Source: Sphagnum magellanicum
Lineage: Eukaryota > Streptophyta > Sphagnopsida > Sphagnales > Sphagnaceae
Direction of reading: 5' to 3'
Length of the DNA stretch: 64,000 nt
Assembly (NCBI GenBank): GCA_021904315.1
Contig: CM038912.1
Span: forward strand, 18,377,061-18,441,060
Both the position numbers and the translations under genes were made by a program. Shown here piece by piece: positions 12,407-27,700 of the stretch (the stretch's first letter is position 1; every line of letters begins with the position of its first letter). A model generated the notes under the pieces. It did no database searches, was not told the origin of the DNA, and saw nothing but the letters and a program-made list of their open reading frames with translations.

Positions 12407-15400
12407 ATGGCTCGCGGGTGCTCCCACTGTGGTCATAATGGCCATAATTCTAGGACATGCCCAGATCGAGGAGTGAGGCTATTCGGTGTCAGACTCACAG
12501 ATGGTGTCATGAGGAAGAGTGTTAGTATGAGTAACCTTAGCCACTATGCCAGCGTTGTTGCCAACCCTCCATCACCTCCGGAGCATTCAGGATCTGGAGC
12601 CACACCGGATGGCTATGTCTCTGATGGTCTTGTGCAGACATCCAACAATGCAAGAGAGAGGAAAAAAGGTATGTATGCAGACTTCTTCTTCTTCTCCCCT
12701 TGTGTTTCCTAATCAACCAACTGATCAACTGACCCACCCATCCACCCGCCACTGTTGCTGAAATTCTTGGAACCCGGAGGTTGAATTGAAGGTCTTGATA
12801 GTAGTAATTATTGCATGCTCTATTTGCACTTCTATTGTGGGAGTTTCAGACGCATTTTCTGCTTCATGAACAGGTTCTTGGATGTGTACTTTCAGACCTT
12901 GTGCTATGAATAAACAAATGAATAACTTTCAGACAAGAGAAATCAAGAATTGAAGGTGAATTCAGACATGAACATCTTGAGGTTTGCTTTCCATGGTGAC
13001 CACTCATCTGTTCTATACCTAGAAAGCAATTGACTGGGGATCTCTCTGAGATCTCTCAAATCCATCTTCCAAAGGTTGGAACATGGAAGTGTAGGAACGT
13101 TGTGTGGCAAGAGTACAATCTAAGGCTTTTAGCCCTTGAAACAGCAGGATCTGCAAAAGCAACATCACATCTCATGATGCTGTCAGTTTAAAGGCCAACA
13201 GCATGACTGAGTTTTCTTCCTGTTGCTTCTGGAGATGTAACTGAAACTCACAACACAGATTTTGTGTAATGGTTGCCCCAAAATTTGGGGCAGATTGTTT
13301 TACATACTTATCTACATCCTATTTAGGAGCTGCTGAAGTCAGTGGGTAGTCATGGCAGTCCATCACTCCTATTGGCAAATGAAGATGGCAGTCTGACACT
13401 ACTCTCATAAAGTTGTGACTGTGCTCATTGTTGGTTCACTTTCAAATTGTTGTTCTGGAGGTATCACTGCTTTTTCATAGGTGTGAAGCACACCCTTGTG
13501 CCACTTAAGTAACATTGAAGATCATTTGGAATGCGGACGATAGCACTGATCCATAGGTCTTCAAAAGCTTAATGAATTGCTACAATGTTATGCGGGGGAT
13601 AAAAAATAAGGAATTATAGCATGCATTGTAGGTTTGGCTCCATAAATGGAAAGGGTTCTCATTTGAGATTTCCATTCCTCTTGGCCCATTGACTGGGTTT
13701 CTAGGAGTTGTTAAATTCCTAAAGGGTTGTTAAAAAGTGTTTATCTTTATTCACAGCAAGTGAAAGTAGCCATCTGCTTCAGAGAAAATGCTTTACATTG
13801 CTCTTTATGTATTGGGGTCAGTGAGATTACTCTTCCCCCCTGCTGGTGGTCTTGATACTAGACATTTCATATTGTGACAAATGTCAAAAGGTCAAAATTC
13901 TGTGATCAAAAGGTCACATCAGTCTTGCATGGCTTTGCAGCCATGTAGTGTTTGACCCCTGAGTTGTCCTTGCCAAGAAAAGCTTTACTACTCTGAAAAA
14001 ACTCATGCCAATTTCTGTAGTTTGAGTAGTTTATTAGGATTTTTGTTTCTCATCCAGTCTCAGCTGCTGTTGATGTGATGCAAGCCTTAGATTGGATCAG
14101 TTCTTGATGTTGAGCTCAGGGAGTGTAACTGTACAAAGTTTCATGTCAGCACTGTCACCTAAATCCCATTTGTTTGTTGGACCAGGTGTACCATGGACAG
14201 AGGAAGAGCATAGACTGTTCCTGCTGGGGCTTCAGAAGCTGGGGAAAGGAGATTGGAGGGGCATCTCTAGGAATTTTGTGCAAACAAGAACTCCAACACA
14301 GGTGGCAAGCCATGCCCAGAAATACTTCATCAGGCAAAGCAATCTGAACAAGCGGAAAAGACGATCGAGTCTGTTTGACATCATCTCAGAAACAGTATGT
14401 CCTTTCCAAATGGTTTCTATGTATTCCCATCAGTTTTAGTCCCTATGGTAGTTGTGATGGCATCTAATGCAGGGTAGGATTCAACAGCTTTGTCAAGTTG
14501 GAACTCTGTTTCTGGATGTGGAAGGGAGTGTGCATGTGAGGGAATTGCTCCCAGGTCCTTGTTTTGTGATGCAATCTGTTTTGATATGCTCTCTTGAGCT
14601 AATTTGCTTGGTGTTCTAATTCTCGGACTCATTGGGGGAACTCCTTCCTCTAACATTTATCATGTTTTCCCTCGGTTCCTACTAGCATATCTGGACATTG
14701 TGGTGAGGAAAAGTGTTGCTCAGTGAGTGATATGAATGTCAAAACGTGCCTTATCTTTTTGTACATATGATATAATGTCTGAAGATAATGATATGAGAGG
14801 GCTTTATTAACAGATTAGGGCATGTCTGAGAACCATTTATTGTACTTTTCTCACAGGGTCCATCCCCAATGGTTGAAGAGCCAATTCCAAATTCAGCCTC
14901 TGATATGGCAGCTCCTCTTCCACAACTAAGCCTAGGGCCAAGCTCAATGTTTGCCCCAGGACTATACTATGATACACAGGGCTTTGGAATCTCAGTAAGG
15001 CCCTTTGGTTTACCAACTCACATGGAAGGTGTACCAACTCACATGGAGGCGACAGTGGCTGTTCCTATGATGTCTTTGGGAAATGGGCTACTAGGAGCAT
15101 CAACTGAACAGTCATCTAATGGAGTGGGGCTGGCATTCAGTTCTGACACTGCACGACCTGTGCTTCAACGACCAGTTGCTCTTCCTTCCTCTGGAGCGGT
15201 GCCTCCAAATGGTCCTCTAGGAATTTCAAACCTCCCATATGCAATTCCCATGTGGTCAGGTCTAAGCAGCCAGGCTTACAGTAGACCTGCAAATTCACTT
15301 TCCTTGAACTCCAAGGTTGTCAGGCCAACAGCATCAATTCCCACTGCACCTGTGAAGATTGATGAGGCAAAGGAGGTGTCTCCGTTGAGTTTGGGATTGT

Positions 15401-15534
15401 CACCTCCAGAGCCATCACAGCTGACTTTGAAGCTTTTAGACCCACCCTCAAGACACTCGTCTGCTTTCCATGTCAACTCATCTTTCAGCTCTAGCAGCAT
15501 TAGTTCAAGTAGCAATGCCATCAGCGTTGTGTGA
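12407..15534 (+). CDS. CCA1/MYBS3-like single-repeat MYB transcription factor
   Basis: Exons are 12,407-12,668, 14,186-14,394 and 14,857-15,534; the junctions keep frame and give 382 residues. Residues 5-18 form a CCHC zinc knuckle ([14 protein letters not shown]). R/KLFGVRL follows at 24-30, a motif associated with transcriptional repression in this family. The single MYB repeat spans about 88-140, with the W91...W111 spacing and SHAQKYF at 129-135, then a basic KRKRR (142-146) as a likely nuclear signal. The C-terminus has the family's [10 protein letters not shown] and [11 protein letters not shown] segments. This architecture matches rice MYBS3 and Arabidopsis KUA1/MYBH, nuclear factors that bind TATCC-type I-box motifs and act in sugar, growth and senescence control. 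The start is the first ATG before the knuckle. The first coding intron is long (1,517 bp). Orthology within the subfamily is not resolved. Confidence 0.93.
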
Positions 15535-17600
15535 GGATAATCGGGAAGATTGAGATATTGTTCAGGGCGGGCAAAACAGCCAGTCTCAAAAAAGTGAACT
15601 CTGAGTTGAGCGTGGGTGAATTCATCCTGGAAAGCAAAAAAGGAGGTTGGGGGTATGGTTTTTTCTGTAGACTAAAATTTTTATGTACATAGCTATGTTT
15701 TATGTGTGTGTCACTGGCTAGGCAGTTTGCAGGTTGTAAACTACAAATCAAAAGAAGGGTGCGCTGAGGATTGGGATTACTGAAAGTCTCCAGGGATCCT
15801 CAATGTTAACCCACAAAGCTTTCAAGGCAGGAACTGTTTCGACTCTTTTGTTAGACTGCACATTTGAAGTCCGTGGCATTCTTACCACTTACAGTCATAT
15901 TTGGTTGGCAGTGAGTCTCCTGTGTGGAGGGGCTCTGTACCCCCACTATTGTTTGAAGCAATGAATGAGTGACTGAATTGTTTTCAAGATGGAAGGGTCT
16001 CTGTTCTTGGAATCTTTTGGTACGCTTATTTCTAAGCTTACTTTTTCCATCATATTCTAGCATTAGATGTTACTTATTTCTTAATTTGCTTTTGCATCTT
16101 CTAGCAGTACATGTTCATTATCTGTAATCCAGAATGGCCTCCAGAAATCAGGGCTTCTTTTTGGGAGTCAGGTTCCCTTCTAGGCAGTTCTTTTCAGCAG
16201 TAGAAATTCCATGCACTGTGACTCCTAATACTGAGGCTGCTTGCCCTATGAGGAGTGTTCATCCTTGTGGTTGGCAGTGCTGTGCTATGTTGTGGCAACT
16301 GGAAAGTAGAATACCTGGTTTTGAAGGAACGGAAAGATGGCATTCTCAGTTAAATGCTTCACTCCAGAGGTATTGAGATTCTTGATGGAGTTTAGGGTTT
16401 TGTATGGGGAAGAGCTTTGTTGATGTTCAAGATCTTTAGAAATATGAGTGAATATAATCATGAATGTGGTGGCTGAGAGTCTCATTGAAAGTTTGTGATT
16501 TGAGATGTGGTAATGCTTGATTGATAGTGGATGTTTCCATCGGGAGTAAATCCACATGGGTTGTGAAATTATTCAAAGATAGAAGGATGTTTTCCTCCAT
16601 GTGTCCTGTGAGAATGCAGCGACTGCAGCTTTCCAGCTTGGTGCATGGAAGATGAAATTTCTTTTGGTTATTGGTTTCTTCTTTCTATCTACCTACGCAG
16701 TCATCATACAATGTAGTAAGCTTGAATATGCACTTTCATTTTGACAAAGGTGTTTATCCACAGTGAGGATGAATTTGATTCTACCCCTTGAAGTGGTGTT
16801 GCATTGGAGGTCATTGGCACTAAGGCCACTTCTGGACTTACATTTGGGACTTTGTACTTTTTATTCTATGGAAATGAACATGTGTGTTAACTTCAGGACT
16901 GATATGATGAAGTTTGAGTTGAATGTCCATGAGATCATGTTGTAGTTTGCTTCCATAATACGAATTGTGAAATTTGTGAATTGAGGTATTGTTTTAGCTT
17001 GTGTTAACTACTATTGTTGTAGTGTTGCAAATGTTTTGTCATTGAACATTTTTTTGTAATTTATAATGTTTAGGAAAATGTCATGCAATGTGATTGTTGA
17101 ATCTTTTAAGAGTGGTGTAGAATGTGATTTAAGAACTAACAATTAGGTAGGAAATTTGGTTGTCATGTCCCAAGGTGGGCCATAATATCAGATTACAGCA
17201 TGATCCTTCTTGTCGGAAAGCATATAACTTAGCTTGTAGATGAAGTAGCATTATAGAATTCGGATTGAATCCCTACTAGAGTTATCTGTGTGTGAAACAC
17301 ATATGCATAAATCAGCATGTGTCATGTACATTGTGAAAATGTTGAAATAAAAACAAAGATGAACACACACCTTGTACAGCTCTCAATAATTGTTCAGCTG
17401 GTTTGATTTTATTCCCTCATAGATTAGGATTAAGTGCAGGTTTGCTACTCTACCTGTTCACACAGAGTATATTTGTGAGGAGGTTACACCAAGAAACATA
17501 TTAGCGTTTTTATAAATTATGTGCATGAATATAGAAGGAAGTAATGAATTGGGTGAGGAAGCATTGGCGGTGAGGGTAGAAGCAATCCCAAGAAGGTTGG
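15535..17600. other. 3' region of MYB gene and intergenic DNA
   Basis: The first few hundred bases are likely the 3' untranslated region. No clear polyadenylation site could be chosen. The rest is a moderately AT-rich spacer before the small DNA transposon. No second gene is recognised. Confidence 0.5.
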
Positions 17601-17613
17601 TACAAACTACAAA

Positions 17614-18127
17614 CCAGTGTCGGGTGGGCAGGTGCAGGGCAACACCCAAGGAGCAGGCAAGGTATTCTAAGAATAAGCATGCCCCAAGGTGGAGCCAAGG
17701 GGTACTTATTTTGGGCATGCCCTGCTCCAAGGACATTCATTAGCTAGCATAAAGCACCACGCAGAAATTTTTGAACTTCCTTTTCCCCCATGATACCTAG
17801 CAGGTACCCTCCAGGTATCAAAGGAAAACAAGCAAAAACAATGTGGGCCATGCATTTTGGAGAACAAAATGCCCCCTTCTGTGAGTGTTTTGTTTTCCAA
17901 AATGCTGCATGGTTTTTTATACTCTGTAACGGGACCTGCAAATACACTAGGAATTTATTTCTGCCTGGTGCTTTACATATATGAATGGAACCCTGGTATA
18001 TAGATTGGAATTGATCCTGGCACCTATGTGATTGGTACTGATTGCAACTGGTAGGAGATGCTCAAGATTTCAGATATACAGACCCTGGTGTTGGTCTCTG
18101 TAAAATATGGTACCCACCCAATACTGG
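17614..18127. mobile_element. non-autonomous hAT-like DNA transposon (MITE)
   Basis: The left end CCAGTGTCGGGTGGG (17,614-17,628) and the inverted right end CCCACCCAATACTGG (18,113-18,127) differ at only two of 15 positions. They are flanked by TACAAACTACAAA (17,601-17,613) and TACAAATTACAAA (18,128-18,140). If the terminal repeat starts at CAGTG, the flanking eight bases are CTACAAAC and GTACAAAT, which fit the hAT target pattern nTnnnnAn with a shared TACAAA core. The element is about 0.5 kb, too short for a transposase, and contains nested inverted repeats: TAAAGCACCACGCAGAAAT near 17,750 against its complement near 17,957-17,977, GATACCT/AGGTATC near 17,790-17,820, and GCATTTTGG/CCAAAATGC at 17,851-17,905. 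It sits between the MYB and katanin genes. Confidence 0.7.
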
Positions 18128-18140
18128 TACAAATTACAAA

Positions 18141-18414
18141 CTGTGGAGGAAAAGCAGATAAGTAGGATGATGGGTGGTTGAAAAGAACCATCATAACTGT
18201 TTCTTTTTTTAGGTTTTTTGTTTTAAATTTATGGAAGTGTGATTGCATTGTGTCTCTCCCATATGTGAAGGGACATATGTTGTGTACATGTATGGCACAG
18301 AGAGAGAGAGAGCTGTATGGGAGAATTAGAGACACCCCTCACCCACACCCACAACCCCAAAACAACCACAACAACACCACTATACAGGAAGGGAAAGTGG
18401 GTAGGTGAGGGGGG
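18141..18414 (+). promoter_or_regulatory. upstream region of katanin gene
   Basis: This short spacer lies between the DNA transposon and the katanin start codon. It includes a (GA)n tract at about 18,299-18,311 and a CA-rich stretch (18,335-18,385). It probably contains the leader. No TATA box or other certain element could be assigned. Confidence 0.35.
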
Positions 18415-21741
<3,327 letters not shown>

Positions 21742-22762
21742 AATTTGACACAGCAGCATGAAGATCCACAAGGTCATCTATTCAGAATGACATGTTTGTC
21801 ATTATGATGAAGATTCTCTTGAGCTTGCTTGTATGAAACTTCAAATTTTGTAATGTTTTGGGCCTAGTTATTTAGTTGAATGAATCCTCTGATGCAAAAT
21901 CACTAACCACAAAGGCAATGCAATTGGGATCATTGGGTGTGTACTCGAACATCAATTGCATGGAGTTTGGACCTCCAGAACAAGTTATAGTTCTAATTTT
22001 CTGTATAGAAGATGCATCTTCCATTTTGTAGAAAGCTTTGATCATGTTGAAGTCAAGTCTTTAACACTGATCAAACACCTAGAGAGCTGCAAGCCTTTTG
22101 TCATGCACGGTGGGTGTTAAACAGTCCTGAATAGTTACCTCATCAAACTAGTGTGTATGAGTTTTACAGCATAACAAACAGAGACTGGTTCCTAAAACAT
22201 TGTTCTTCAAAACATGGAGTAATTCAGCTTTCTATTATAGAGAAGCACAGGTCGGGTTTCCTACTTACTATATAATTCCAGTTCACAGATGCTTGTATCA
22301 GACACCAAACATTAAAGAATGACAAAGAAGCAAAGACAGACAAGTCTGCAAAGAAAAAGATCAAACCAAACCCTCTTCAATCTGTGAAGGCAAGAGATCA
22401 CCAGAGATCATTACTGTCCAATTGCAACTTACAAGAGTGCTTGAGTGGTGTTTATTGGATTATTCGCTTGCACATTTCATTCACAGTCCTAAGTACTACC
22501 AGTGTTCCTGGTTGATGAAACACCAGGTTCACATCCCACATTCAAGGTGTCCAGGCATGGTAACTAATTTTGTCTACATAAACAAAAGTCTCTACCAGAA
22601 AAATTGACCTGTTAACTGTCTTGCTTCATATGTTCTGTGATGGTGCTTGACACCCTGAAAAAATCCTAGCATTATGCATAGCAAAGGAAAGAGAGAACAA
22701 TGCCAATGAACTGAAGCCAACAAGCTGGTTAAAGAAGAGTTTGCTGAGATGAACCAGCTCTA
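21742..22762. other. convergent 3' intergenic region
   Basis: This spacer lies between the katanin stop and the stop of the minus-strand zinc-protein gene. It probably holds both 3' untranslated regions. No additional gene or structured RNA is evident. Confidence 0.5.
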
Positions 22763-23407
22763 TTATTTACTGCAAGAAGCACATGGGCACTGGCCTCTGC
22801 CCTTGCACTCAAGACAAGGAGTGCTCTCTCTTGGTTCTGAGGAAAGTGCACTAAAAAGCCCCTCAGTTACTTGACCATGTCCTTTGCACTTGAGGCATGG
22901 CAGTTTTGTCACACCTCCACATTCCTCACACAATTTCAAAGACCTGCAGCAGTTGCTCACCAACCAAAGCTCTCCAAACCTCATCAGAACACTCTGAGCT
23001 CCAGTGATCTGAGCAAGAAAACAAGAGATGAAGAAGAGGGTAGCAATGTAGCCCAGTATCTATCTGTGGAGCCTCCTCTTGTACATCTTTTCAGAATTTG
23101 TGAAGACTTTTTAGATGCATGAAGCACAAGCAATGGCTAACTGGCCACGTTTTCACCTTGCAAGCCGTAACAGATTCAAATTGCCACTAGCGCTCTTGCT
23201 TGGAAGGAAATCTTGCAAGGTGTAGAAAGACAGATGAGAGAGACAGAGACAGAGAGAAAAAAAGAAAGAGATGCGGAGGCTAGATTTACTGAACCTGCGT
23301 TGGGAGCGCGCAACGAAAGAGTCGACTTTGGGAGCAGCCAAAGCAGCAATTAGGAGTAGTGCACCAACGCCGAAGCCTGCAATCTCACTTGCTGTAATAT
23401 TGGCCAT
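22763..23407 (-). CDS. small membrane-anchored DnaJ-type Cys-rich zinc protein
   Basis: Two exons on the minus strand, 23,407-23,295 and 22,943-22,763, join in phase (AG|G) to give 97 residues. Residues 11-25 form a hydrophobic segment (GFGVGALLLIAALAA), suggesting a signal anchor or membrane helix. The C-terminal half has paired cysteines: CEECGG (43-48), CLKCKG (54-59), CLECKG (81-86) and CPCASC (90-95). These are CxxCxG-type motifs like the zinc-binding domain of DnaJ, without a J domain. Plants have several such proteins (the BSD2, LQY1 and PSA2 types) that assist organelle protein assembly or act as disulfide handlers. A short Arabidopsis group annotated as DnaJ-related has a similar layout. 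Location and partner are unknown. It is head to head with CPN60. Confidence 0.8.
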
Positions 23408-24790
23408 GGCTCCTGCTTGCTAACTGCTATTCTCCCTTCCTCTTCTTCTAAAGTTCGAAATCCTCAACCCATCAAAAAACTACATCCGAGCGTCCTCTGT
23501 GCGAGAAAGCAATGAGTCTGAACGCCTAATTCCCCTTCAAGCATATGCATGAGATTTCAGAAGAAATCTCCACAACAACAGTTTGAAGGTATCACGACAA
23601 AAGAAAGAGTACATTCACAACCTTGTGGAAAGCGCTCACGAAGTATTCACAATTTCACATTCATATCTTCAGACTTTGCATTTGCAGGTTGCATGGAAGA
23701 AGCATTACTACTAGCAAATACAGGTTGCAGTTCCAGAGGCAGAGAGATCAAGGAAAAACATGAAGAGGAAAGAAAAAAAAATCATTGCATCCAAGAGCAA
23801 CTTGGAGCAACTGTTGCTGATGGCAGACAACAGGAATTCTATCTCCTAGAGGGAGAGGAAACTAGAGATGGAATGAGGAAGAGATTGCATACCAGGATGC
23901 AGTTCCAGAAGTCTTGTCTGGTGCGCATTTGTTTCTTCTTCTTCTTCGTCGTCGTCGTCGTCCCGTGTCGCGTGCAGGACGAACGACTGCTCCACAACAA
24001 TCCGCCAAGAAGGAGTTCAGTTATGGCGCGGCCTTCTGAATGAAATCCTCGTGTGCTTCTTCGTGGATTTCTAAGAAAAGAACCGTGTTCGCGCACGACA
24101 ACGGATGCATGACACAGTGTCTCTATCGTCGTCGTCTTGGTTCTTTTGAAGGTTCTGGAACCAGCCAGCCCGCCCTCCAGCCAGCCAGCCAGCCACCAGG
24201 TGAGTCGTTGTCGTGCCGATCTTCTTGTACTGCTGCTGCTGCTTCTTCTTCTCCCTCCGCATCGCATTCACAAGAGAGTTTGTGGCAACAATCTTTGTTT
24301 GGCGACAATCTTTGAATCTTTTGTTGCAATTGACATTTCTGATCTCCGTTCCTCGAGAGAAAGAAAGTCTGAACATCTTGAAGCCATTTTGCACGCGACG
24401 ACGCCTTTGTTTCTTTGACCCGTTTCCGGATTATTGCATCTCCGATTGACCGTGTTTTTGCGCGGACGTTCTGTTGCGCGCCTTCCAGGTTCCTCTTCTC
24501 ACAACTTCATTTTTCTTGAAATCATGCAGGGAAAGAAATCTCCATTTCGATTTCTGTTTCTTCTTATCCCTTGAGAATCCACCATCGAGTTCTCTATCTC
24601 ATCGCGAAACCAAAAGTCGAGCTTCGCATCGTCCTTTTTTCCTTAACAGCGTTCATTATGGATTGATTGAAGATCATTTCTTGTTGCAGCAGCAGCATCA
24701 GAAGAAGAAGAAAAAAAAGAAAAGAAGAAGGCGCAAACGCTTCCAGTGTTTCTCTTGCAGTTTCGTGTTCTTGCAGAAGCACCAACAATC
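23408..24790. promoter_or_regulatory. divergent promoter region, zinc protein and CPN60
   Basis: This 1.38-kb region separates the two start codons and contains no other recognised gene. It has a (TTC)n/(GTC)n tract at about 23,936-23,962, a CCAG-rich stretch (24,160-24,197) and a purine-rich run at 24,699-24,730. A leader intron for CPN60 is plausible (donor CCACCAG|GTGAGT at 24,199, with acceptor candidates ATGCAG at about 24,529 or TTGCAG at about 24,689), but I cannot choose the acceptor. Confidence 0.5.
24148..24160 (+). promoter_or_regulatory. heat-shock element, three perfect units
   Basis: GAAGGTTCTGGAA fits GAAnnTTCnnGAA exactly, the trimeric heat-shock-factor site. A two-unit TTCTTGAA lies at 24,513-24,520. 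CPN60 genes are commonly heat-inducible, so the location about 640 bp before the ATG fits, although it might lie within the transcribed leader. Confidence 0.5.
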
Positions 24791-27700
24791 ATGTTTCGTG
24801 CATTGACTACATTGGTATCTGGAGTCAGGTACCAAGCCTTTGTACGCTTGACGGATCTTCAGATTGTTCTCTCTTCTGCCTGCTGCAGTGTTTTGATCAC
24901 CAGCCGCTGTAGCAGATCAGGATACAGAGGTTTAGGTCATTTGCTGCATTTTTTGTTCTCCATTCTGGTTTATGTCAGAAAAGCCTGGAAGATCTTCTTT
25001 CCATGCACACACATGAAGGAGAAGAAGAACCATGGAGTTTTGACATTGCTGTTATAGTATATATAAATGTGCCTCATTGTTGTACTAGTCTCTAACATAT
25101 TCTTGGTTTTTGCTTTTTGGTGTTGTTTGATCACTGAGCACAGGCAATCTGTGCGGGCTCAAGTAAGTGTGCACCCACTGCTCATCACTCTTTTGATGTC
25201 ATTCTCTTTGATGCTTTTCTCTTCAAGTTGCAATCAACAATTGCATGATTATTTTTTGATGCTTTTCTCTTCCAGTTACAATTGAAAATTGCACAAAGAG
25301 AGCACCTTGCAACTGAAGAGAACAATAATTCATTAAAGCATATGCAGTACCCATGTCTAGTAGATGGTGTGTTAGTGATAGAGAGAAGCATCATGGATTT
25401 TGCAGGCTTGATTTTGGTTCTTTGCAAATGCAGGACTTAAGCCAGGTGCAATGGGTGCGAAGATTCTCTGCCAAGGATATCAGGTTTGGTGTAGCTGCTC
25501 GTGCGCAAATGCTTCAGGGTGTGGAGCAACTTGCGGATGCTGTCCAGGTTACTATGGGACCCAAGGTACAGAACTGACTTTGCAAACTGTATGCTTTCAG
25601 CTTTCAAAGGCATCAATGGAGTTGATAGAAACTCAGAAGTTAGTGCTTCAGAGTTTGTCGTATATCCTTATGCCTTCTCTCAGTTTTTGCCCAAATTTTC
25701 AGACAAATTGTGTGTCAGATGCTTTCTCTCTATTGTGCTGAATTATTATTTTTCTTTGCTGGCAATGTTCCAGGGCCGCAATGTTGTGATTGAGCAGAGC
25801 TATGGAGGTCCAAAGGTCACAAAGGATGGTGTCACAGTTGCCAAGAGTATTGAGTTCAAAGACAAACTGAAAAACCTTGGGGCAAGTCTTGTGAAGCAAG
25901 TTGCAAATGCCACCAATGATGTGGCTGGAGATGGTAACTCCTCTCATGAAATGAGTGTAGCTTCTACCTCATCTGTACAGTAAACCCATTTGTGTCATAC
26001 TTCAATATGGATGCCAATATTTCAGATTTCGTCAAATCTGGAGTAGTCAGATTTTACATATTCTTAAGAAATTGTAGCTTCAAAGTTTTCTCTGTAGCTG
26101 AAATGCTGAGCTTAATTAATCTGGTGAAGAGAAGAGGTTGATCTGACCATTGCTGTTGTTTCAAACTGCCCATCTGTTTTTTATTTTGTTCTTGTGTCCT
26201 GCTACCTCAGTTTTTGAGCATTGGGTTTCGTCTTTTTTTTGTTTGCTGATATATTGTTGGATCTGAAATCACTCTGACCTTTTTATTGGGTCATCTCTTG
26301 ATGCTATTCAGCATGGAGAGGTTTGCCATGCGTATGAAGATATTGTGTCTCCAATTGTGATTGCGCAACTGTAGGACATCATACCTTCCTAATGGAAAGT
26401 CAACCCCAACATGTGGGGTGGATGGTGCTAAAATCTCATTTCAATTGAAAATCCAGAACCTTGTCAAATCCTACCTTCAGTTGTTGGCCTGTGTTAACCT
26501 TGATGACCTTGGGGTTCACAGGTACGACAGCAGCAACAGTGCTTACACGAGCCATTTTTTCAGAAGGCTGCAAGTCAGTGGCAGCTGGAATGAATGCCAT
26601 GGATCTGCGGCGAGGGATCAACCTTGCTGTGGATTCAGTGGTTAACCACTTGAAGAGCAGAGCAAGAATGATAAGCTCATCCGAGGAGATAGCCCAAGTA
26701 AGTACTTGCTGTTGGAAAATTGCTAATGTGACTGTGCATTGCATGAGCCGCTGGATTGGAGCTGTTTGTTAACCCTACTTCTTGAATGGGAAATTAAAGT
26801 GGTTCTGAATTCCTCCGGTCTACATTTAACCTTTGTTAGCATTGCAGGTTGGAACAATATCTGCAAATGGTGACCGTGAAATTGGTGATTTGATTGCACG
26901 GGCTATGGAGAAAGTTGGCAAGGATGGTGTTATTACTGTCTCTGTAAGTTTTGTTGTGATTTCTTTCTATCAGTCCTTCTTGTGCAATCATTTTGAACTG
27001 CACACAGATTGAGCTCCTTTCATCATGTCTATATCCAGCATTTCACTTCTGCAATTTTTCCAAACCAACACCTGTGACAAGTATGCATTGACATGTACGG
27101 GTGCTTGCATCAGGATGGGAAGACTCTGTACAATGAACTTGAGGTGGTGGAAGGCATGAAGCTTGACAGAGGTTACATCTCCCCATACTTTGTCACGAAT
27201 GCCAAGACACAAAAAGTGGTGAGTATGTTGAGGCCATTGGTGCCTTTGAAAACAGTTCTTGAATATTACATCTTGATTTGATGACCAAGAAATTTGACAT
27301 GAAGCTGGTAATCAAAGTTTTTAGTGTGACTTACTCTTTCATTCCACATATGATCCAGGAACTTGAGAATCCAGTGATCTTAGTTCATGAGAAGAAAATC
27401 TCAAGCTTAAACAGCATCATCCCAGTGCTTGAATTGGTTGTGCAGGTAAGTCATAACCACTTATTCCATGCTATTTTTAAGTGTTTTTTATCTTTCATTC
27501 ATGCCTATTTCTTGAACGTGCCTATCCTGACCAAATTGTATTTTTCAGGATCAAAGACCATTGCTGATTGTGGCAGAGGATGTGGAGAGTGAAGCTCTAG
27601 CAACACTAATAGTCAACAAACTTCGTGGTGGTGTCAAGGTATAAGATTGTCTTAGAGCAGGAAGTTGCATCTTCATAACTTTGCCAGTGATAAGCTTCTG

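Noticed and set aside
17744-17984. Overlapping small proteins on both strands
   Set aside because: The mirrored frames follow from the internal inverted repeats of the hAT-like element.
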